From NCBI GenBank assembly GCA_017436915.1, contig JAFSCE010000020.1, forward strand, positions 62,001 through 126,000: a stretch of DNA of 64,000 bases, given 5' to 3'. A program made the position numbers and the translations under genes. Shown in pieces: positions 30,144 through 39,100 of the stretch (position 1 is the stretch's first letter; each line of letters opens with the position of its first letter). The DNA comes from Clostridia bacterium. GTDB lineage: Bacteria; Bacillota; Clostridia; Oscillospirales; Acutalibacteraceae. Below the pieces are notes generated by a model. The model saw only the letters and a list, made by a program, of their open reading frames with translations. It was not told the DNA's origin and made no database searches.

Positions 30144-33100
30144 TTATTTCGCTTCGTCTGTCACAAAATAGTGATTATACAAGATGCCCTGTGCACTGTC
30201 AGATACCAGATAGGCGTCACAAGCGATTTCCTCGGCTGTTCTCACATCGGAGAACACGCTGACAGAGTAGATGACACCCTTGAAATGCTGGGTATTATCC
30301 GTTCTGTTATCGCCGCCGACGCAGTAATTATTCACCGCATCAGGCAATTCCCGTTTCATCGTAACGGATTCTTTCCAAACGCCGTTGACGTACAGATTGG
30401 CAGTTAAGCCGTCCATGGTTACGGCAATATGCGTTTGGCTATCCGAACGAACATCGGTAGTAAATTGATAGGTGTTGCTGATGCTACCGATTCGGGTATA
30501 CAAACGGGGTTGACCGTTCGTATAAATCTCCAGGTTGACTTGTGCAGCCGTGCTGTTGTCATAGTTTCCGAATACAACGCCGGCACGGGACGAATAAGAC
30601 TTAGATAAGCCGATCGTCGCCTCGATGGTCAAGGGCTTTGCTTGCAATGCCTGTGATAACGGATAAGTCTCTTGGGCAGAACTGAAGGACATACCTTCCA
30701 TCGTTTGATAATTCAACTGTTTTCCGTCAGTTACAGATTTGCCCATTTGAGCCACCTTAAAGCGTACCCCACAGTGTTCACACTGCGTATGCATTACACC
30801 GCTTTCCGTTTCGGTGGAAACATGATCCACGATCCAATCGCTCTCTGTGTGAACACCGTTTTCGATGTTAGCGCTGCACTCCGGAGCAGTGAAATACTTC
30901 ACATACAGTGCATCGGGAGCATCAGCAGCCACAAAACCGATATCCTTTAAGATCTCGGCAGATGTCCGCGCATCAGCAAACAAACTGACAGAGTAGAGCT
31001 TACCCTTGAAATACTGGAAGTTACCGACTCGGTTATCGCCGCCCACAACAAAATTCTCCGTAACCTCAGGGAGAGGTGCCGAAAGCATCGCGTTCTCTTT
31101 CATCGCACCGTCCACGTACAACGTCGCTTGCGTACCGTTGACAACCACAGCGACATGGACAGGTTTGTCGGAACGAATATCGGTTTCAAACACATGGTCA
31201 TACCGTTGTCCACCGACAATATAGAACAGTCTGAGTCGGCCATAGGTATAGATCTCCAAATTCAGCTGCTCCGTAGCACCACCGATATAGTTACCCACGA
31301 TAACACCTGCGCGGTCATCTGTAGACTTGGGCACTAAAACGGTTGCCTCAATCGTGTGAGGTGCCCCACTCAGTGCTTCGGTGAGCGAAAGTTTTTCCTT
31401 GGTGCTGAAAGTCTTGCCGTCTGCAGAAGTATAGGTTGCCGTTTTGGGTTCAATCACATAATTAGTAGTATACAACAAAGACGGCTCGCTGTTGTTCACA
31501 CAAATACTATCACGACGGATCTGTTCCGGAGTGCGTACATCGGCGAACAAACTCACCGAATAGATCTTGCCCTTGAAATATGCCGCGTTTGCGTATCGGT
31601 TATCTCCGCCGATAACAAAGTTTTCCGTTGCCGCAGCATACGGTGAACTGATTTTTACCGTTTCCGTTGCCAAACCGTCCACATACAAGGTCGCGTTTGA
31701 ACCGTCCACACAAACAGCGATATGTTTGGGCGTTTCAGAACGGATATCCGTTGCAAACACGGCACTTACCTTCTTGCCCTCGGCAATATAGAACAAGCGA
31801 ATTCGGCCCTTGGTATATACCTCAAGGTTGAGTTGCTCGCCGTTGCCGCTATCATAGTTACCCACGATAACGCCGCCACGATCAGCCACCGATTCAGACA
31901 GTTGCACCAACGCTTCAATGGTGTGAGGTGTATCTGCCAACGTGTCAATCTCATGCTTTTCGGTGGAAACAAACTCTTTACCCGCTACATCATATACGTG
32001 AATGGCTTTTTCTGATGCACCGGTGCTATACGCATCAGCATACAACAGGTGATCGTCTTGTACAGGAAGCGTGGCGGCATCTGCCGCGATCTCCTCGGCA
32101 GTTCTCACATCAGAAAACAGAGCAACGGAGTACAGCGTTCCTTTAAAATACTGGGTGTTGCCTATTCTGTTATCGCCACCAACAACGAAGTTATCCGTTG
32201 CTTCCGTGTACGCTACACTGAGCGTAGCAATTTCAGCTACGGCACCATCTACATACAGCGTAGCAAGCAATCCCTCAACGGTAACGGCAATATGCTTAGG
32301 CGTGTTGGAACGAATATCGGTGGTGAACAGACATTCGGCCTTTTGGCCACCGCTCACATAGAAGAGACGAAGCTGACCGTTGTAGTATACTTCCAGGTTT
32401 AACTGTTCCTCGTTGCCGCCTTTATAGTTACCCAAGATAACGCCGGCACGGGCAGACATCGTCTTAGGCACCCTTACAGTGGCTTCAATGGTGCGCGGTG
32501 CCTGCGAGAAGGTCTTCTCGATCGCAAGAAGCCCATTGGCTTTGAACGTGATACCGGAAGAAGTTTCACCGCCGCCTACCGCCACAAAATTACCGGTATA
32601 CAACAGTCCTTCGGTATCTTTTCCAACCCAAATCATATCCTGTTTGATCTGCTCTTGGGTACGGGCGTCGGCAAACAGGCTTGCCGAGTAGATCTTACCT
32701 GTAAAATATGCGGTGCTGTTTGTTAGACTGTTACCGCCTAATACATATTTCCCGATAACCTCGGGAAGCGCAGCGCTGAGCGGCAATACTTCCGCTATCT
32801 CGCCATTCACATATAGCGTAATCGTCATATCCGCTATCGTGAGGGCAATGTGAGTCGTACTGTCACTGCGAATATCTGTTGTAAAGGTATACGCGGTCTG
32901 CTTTTCACCATCTGCCAAAATCAGACGCGGCAAGCCGTTTTCCACAACTTCCAGATACATCTGTTTCCCTTTGCCATCGGCATCGGTACCCATAATGACA
33001 CCCGCATAGTCTTCTTGATCCTTGGAAAGCAGGATTTCCGCTTCCATGGTATGGGGAGTTTCGCTCAATTCGCCCATATCCACCATATTCATTTCATTGA

Positions 33101-36100
33101 ACAGTTTGCCGGCTGCTTCTCCGACGGTGATTTTTCCTACATAAGGAGTAGAGAATCTGTCGGTATACAGTAATGCATCGGCATCATCGGTCACTAAGAC
33201 AGCATCCTTTGCTACCTCTTGTTCCGTTCTCACGTCGCCGAACAAACTGACCGAATAAATCGTTCCTCTGAAATAATACGGGTTAGACGCTCGGCGGTCG
33301 CCGCCGATCACAAAGTTCTCGGCACTTTCCGGATAGGCGACGGTGAGCGTTGCTGTTTCCACCGCCTCGCCGTTCACATACAGCGTAGCCGTTAATCCGT
33401 TTATGGTAACAGCAATATGAGTAGGATCCTCCGAACGGATATCCGTGTTGAAGATGCAGGATTCCGCAATACCACCATTGGTATAATAGAGTCTTACTTT
33501 GCCATAGGCATGTATCTCCAAGTTGACCTGATTTTCGGAAACGGCGTCATAGTTGCCGACAATAACACCGCCGCGACCGTTTGTTTTGGGCGACAAGCGT
33601 ATGGTTGCCTCAAGAGTATGGGGCATCCCTGTCATCGTAACAGGAATCTGAGTTGCCGTGTCAGCGGTAAAGGTCTTACCGTTGATATCGCTGAGCGTTA
33701 CACTGCTTCCGCCTTCTATCAAGCGGTATTCACGGCTTTCCAGCATAACGCCGCACGCGACACACGCTTTGTACTGAATGCCTTTTTCCGCAGCGGTGGC
33801 TTCCCGAACCACGATCCATTCTCCGGGGCGATGCACGATACCGGTGGTAACTATCTTACCGCAATCCTGACAGGCCTTGTATGTATAGCCGTCCGACATG
33901 TCATCGGGCAGATGGGTCTGTTCAGGACCGTAGTTGTGATCCACGATATCCTTCGTGGTCAGATCCGCCAAGGTGAAGAAGACGCTATCCTCGCTGCATT
34001 CCGTTTCTTTAATAACCAAAGCGAAGTTGGACTGATAATACATGGAACCGCTGTGGAAGTTCATAGAGTTCATGAGCGATACGTAGTACCGCTGACCGTC
34101 TTCAACATAAGAGAATTGAACGTCTTTGTTATGAATTTGACCGAAGTCTAACTGATTAAATGATTTTGCACCGATATCGACGCCTACCGTTAAATCGTCA
34201 AAACTGGAAGCGTCAAAATTCTCCATGTTACCGTAGATTCTATTGTTCACATTTCGGTTATCATGGAAGGCAGCAATAATCATTTCCTCAATCTGACGAC
34301 CCAAGGCAAATTCACCGTTGTATTCAGCGGCATTCCAGGTGAAGAGGATGTAGTCTTCAGAGTCATAGAGCTTTCGCAAATATTTACAATAGGGATTGTG
34401 TACCTCGTCCCATGATAGAATATCGCCACCCATGGGGGTGAAATAAAGCTCAAACACCTTATCCGTATCTCTTCCCAGATAGATAATCTGCTCGCCGTCC
34501 GGAATTTCGTTTTCTCTACCCGCCAAAATTAACTGTGACTGCTGGGTTGAACGACGATTCACGATTGCCTGAAATTCATAGATTTCTTCCTGTTCTTGAT
34601 ATTGGGGGATCAGACGCAAATAATTGACCGCCGTCTTATACAGTGCTTCATGATCACTGACGATCGTCGCCGTCTGCTGCTTCCAGTTACCGTTTTGACC
34701 TGCCGCATTAATGCCATCCAGATTCGTACTGCTTGACCAAACGGCATTTTTGTGAACAACGCCATTCATATCCAGGTAGTGGGATACAGCGCACATCTTG
34801 TTGTGCATCATATCCGTACCGCCCTTGTTTTGTAAGGTCCAATCCACCATTGTAAAATCCAGATAATCGCCGATAACGCCGTCTTGTACATACTTGGGAT
34901 CACAAGGATCGTTCAGTTGAGTAGTGAAATAATCGTAGAGTTGCAAACTATCCTTGGTGGTCGGATACGCATCAATATGACCGATAACATTCACGTGAAT
35001 GCCCATTTTGGCTGCACTCGTCAATAGATATGCGATTCTTACGAAACCAAGCTTATCATAATTATCAGTTCCGGTCAGCAAGCGCATATAACCGAAATAA
35101 CGGCTGGTGCGGCTGATGTTCACCGCCGTCTGCACTGAGAAGCGATAGGAGGAAGTGTCTATGTACACGTCTTCCTCCGGATGCGCCTGCTTATAGCACA
35201 TTGCTTGCCAGATCAACAGACCCATACCCACATTACAGTTATCCTCGGTATCCTTAGCGGAGTAAACAAAGGTGTCCACCGTCACATTACCGCCGTTGAT
35301 GTTTTCAAAGGTGGTCACGTTTTTACTCATGAAGTTAGAAGAATTGTCTAACCGCGGCAATTTAGAATACGAGCCACTGATTACCGTATTACTGGTTTTT
35401 GCAGCCAATGTAAACAACTCCTGCACGGGGACAGGTTCCTTTGTCGCCGGAGTTGTGGGATCCTCTACCCGCTTGCTTTCATAGGGGTCGTAATCAGGTA
35501 CCTGGGCAGTGATCTCCTCCACCGTCAATGCATTCGTAATTGCCTCTTCCCAATAAGAGTCGCCGAGAATGCCAAGGAATCGATCTTCATCGTTAAATTG
35601 GCTCTTATCCAAACGCAACACAGCACCTGCCGAGTTACCCCATATAACGGGACCGCCTGCGGCAGCGGTATTGCCCGACACGGTTGCGCCCACCAACGTA
35701 AGCGTCGTGCCCGTAGTGGTTTCATATAAGAAACCGCCCTTTTGTGATTCATTAGCAGTAGCGGTGAGATTGTAAAGACTTGCCGTCGTTTTATTCGAAG
35801 CATAGATCGCTCCGCCGTAGTTGCCGACGTTGCCCGTGAAAGTACAAGTATGCAGTACGCACGGTGCTTCGTTCGTGTACAAGAACATACCGCCGCCACT
35901 GGCTTCGGCGATATTCTGATTAAACTGCGTGTTGTAAATATTGGCAGAAGCGCCGCCGTACAGCGCGATCGAGCCGCCATTGGTTTTCGCGGTGTTCGCC
36001 GTTAACACACTGTCGTACACGGTAAGGGTGCAGTCGGCGGCGTAAAGGAAACCGCCTGCCGATTCTGTGGCATTACCGGTTGCGGTAACCGCATACAGCG

Positions 36101-39100
36101 TGGTCTTGCCCTGGCCTTTAAGGTGCAGTGCCGCACCGCTGCCCGTCGACGTATTTTGGGTAAAGGTCGCGGTATCCAGTTCCAACTCAGCGCCGGAACT
36201 GTAAATCGCGCCACCGGCGCCGTCGGTTGCCTCGTTTTTACTGAAGGTGGTGTCAGTCATATACGCGTCGGTGCCCGATACAAAATACATCGCACCGCCT
36301 TGTGTGGCGCTGTTGCTTGTAAAGCTCGTGTTCTGCACGGTGAGGATGCGTTTTTCGGTTTCCACCGTCTGTTTGGTCACGTACAACGCACCACCGAGGT
36401 CTTCGGTGCTGTTGCTGCTGAACGTGCTGTCTTTAAGCAACACTTCCGAGTTGCGGTCGTGCGCGCTTGCATACGAAACATACAACGCGCCGCCGTTGCT
36501 GCCCGCAGTGTTGCCTTTGAAGGTAACCTCCTCAGCGGTCAGCGTAACGCTGTGGATCGCAACGGCACCACCGTGGTTGCCATTTTCTAAAATGGCATTG
36601 CGGTCAAACACCGTATCGGTGAGCGAAACGGTGGAAGCACCACCCGCATACACGGCACCGCCCTCGGTTCTGGCAGTGTTTTGCTTGAAGTTGGTGCCCT
36701 TGACCGTCAGCGAGGAACGACGCTCCACGTAGATCGCGCCGCCGTAGCTCTTAGTGGACTTGGACGCGGTTGACGCCGCCGTGTTTGCCGTAAACTTACA
36801 ATCGGTAACGGTCGCGATCGCGCCGTTTTCGAAACCACTGTTGGACGCATACACCGCCAGCGCACCGCCGGTGGTGGCAACGTTGTTTTCGAACGTACAG
36901 CCCACAAAGTTACTGTAACGAGTGATATAGCTCGCGCTGGAATTGGACACGTACACCGCACCACCGTGGCTCTTTGACGCGTTACCGCTGAAAACGGTAT
37001 CGCGTACGGTCAACTGACCATACGAACTGATCGCACCGCCGCTGCCGCCGGTACTGATATTGCCTGCAAACATCGTGTTTCCGTGGATGACCAACGCGCA
37101 CAAGGCCGAGGACGCGATCGCACCACCGTGACCTACCGATACGTTGTTTTGGAATAGCACCGCTGCCCCGTTTTCATCCGTATTGCCGATGTGCGTATGG
37201 CTGGAAGCGGTGTTGGGCGTATAGATCACGCCGCCGCTGACGGTGGCAACGTTTTCGATGAAGCTGCCGCCGTAGATCTTGAGAATCCCGTAGCTATACA
37301 CCACACCGCCGCGGGCAGCTTCGTTGTTGCGGAACACACCGCCGTGAATATACACATTGCTTTTGTTAAAGATCAAACCGCCGACGCTGCTGTTGCGGGT
37401 CTCCTCCGAAGAAGTATCTTCCTCGTTAATGCGGTTGTTTTGATACAGACCGCCGTAAATATTCAGCGAACCGCTGGCAACGACCGCCAGCGTACCGCCG
37501 ACGCGGTTGGCGATCGGCAGATGGTGCACCTCGTTGAAGGTACGCTCGTTGCCCGTCTTGTGCATATTTTGCGCCGTGACGTTTTGGTGCAGGTCGACCG
37601 ACGCACTGTGGCAGATAAACAGCGCCGAGCCGACGACGGGAACGGTCATGTTCTGATCGTTACCGTCGATGATCAGCATATTGTCACGCGTGGACAAGGG
37701 ATTACCGAGCACGAGTTTCGCGTTGCCGCCAAGCAGCAGCGCACTCTTGCCGTCTTGATTCTCACCCACCACGAAGATATCGCCGCCGAAATCCGGCGCG
37801 CGTTTCAACGTGCGGGGCAAGGTGGAGAAAATGGTGGTCTTGCCCGTAATATAGAAAGTTCTGTCCACCGTGATGTCGGCGATAATACGGATGGCAGAAG
37901 CACCCGACAAGATCGCCGCTTCCAGCTGGTCAGCCGTGGAAACGTCCACCGCATGTGCCAAATGATCGTACGCTTCTTCCCTGTAATCCAGCCATTTCGG
38001 GATACTCTCGGAAATGTCGTACACTTTCAGTTTGTTAACGATCGCGGCACTCCAGTACGCACTGTTAAGCGCACCGCTATGATCGCGATCCGTGACCTGC
38101 GTTTTGTCAATATACAACACCGCACCCGTGGAATTACCCCAGATGATCGGGCCGCCGTCGGCAGCGGTATTGCCGGATACCGTCAAGCCGACGAGGGTCA
38201 GCGTGGTGCCGGTGGTGGTCTCATACAAGAAGCCACCCCTCGTCGCCGTGTTACCGGTAGCGGTAAGGTTGTATAATTTGGCGATCGCTTTGTTGGAAGC
38301 GTAGATCGCGCCGCCGTACGCCGCGTTGTTTTCGGTAAAGGTGCAGGAATGAACGAGTACCTCTGCCGTATCGGTATACAGGAACAGCGCACCACCGTTA
38401 CCGCTGCCTTGGGTGGTGTTTTTGATAAAGTCCGTGGCGTAGATATTCGCCAAGCCGCCGTCATAGAGCGCGATCGCGCCGCCGTTGAGCGTACTCACGT
38501 TTTCCTCAATACGGCTGCGGTACATCGTCAGCAAAGCGCCGTCTTCAACGTACGCGAAACCGCCGTTTTTGCCTTGGTTGCCGACCGCCGTCACCTTGTT
38601 GAGGACAGCCGTTGCCGACGCATATAAGGCGATCGCGCCGCCCTCGGCCGTAGCGGTATTTTGGCTGATGGTGCCGCCGTTGATCTCCAGATGCGCACCC
38701 GCCGTCAAAGCCGCTGCACCTCCGTTGGCACATCCACCGTTCCCCGTGATGGTCGCGTTGGTCATTTCGATACGGGCATTGTTGAGATACACCGCGCCGC
38801 CATTGTTGGGAGCGGTGTTGGCGGTGAACTCCACATTTTCCATCACCGCTTCGGCCTCTTTGTTCATGTAGATCGCGCCGCCGGTTGCGGATACGCTGTT
38901 GTTTTTGAACACAACGTCCGTACCGGTGATCTCCGGCACGTCATCCTTGCTGTTGACACCCGTTTCATACACGGCACCACCGTAGGTTTTTGCCGTGTTG
39001 CCGTCGAAAACGGTATTCGTCAACACCAGTTCGACTTTCGAGGCATGGATCGCACCGCCGGTGCCCGTCGTGGCGGAGTTGTTGATGAACTGCGTATCCT

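Noticed and set aside
30144..30400. Cell-wall sorting signal or S-layer anchor at the C-terminus of the giant protein
   Set aside because: The protein ends with a LamG repeat and a short polar tail; no LPXTG-like motif, no hydrophobic segment and no charged tail.
37191..38276. Plus-strand coding gene of 361 residues
   Set aside because: It is antisense to the giant gene, shares its repeat periodicity, has no ribosome binding site and no recognisable domain. The same applies to other plus-strand frames at 33417-34151 and 40662-41837.
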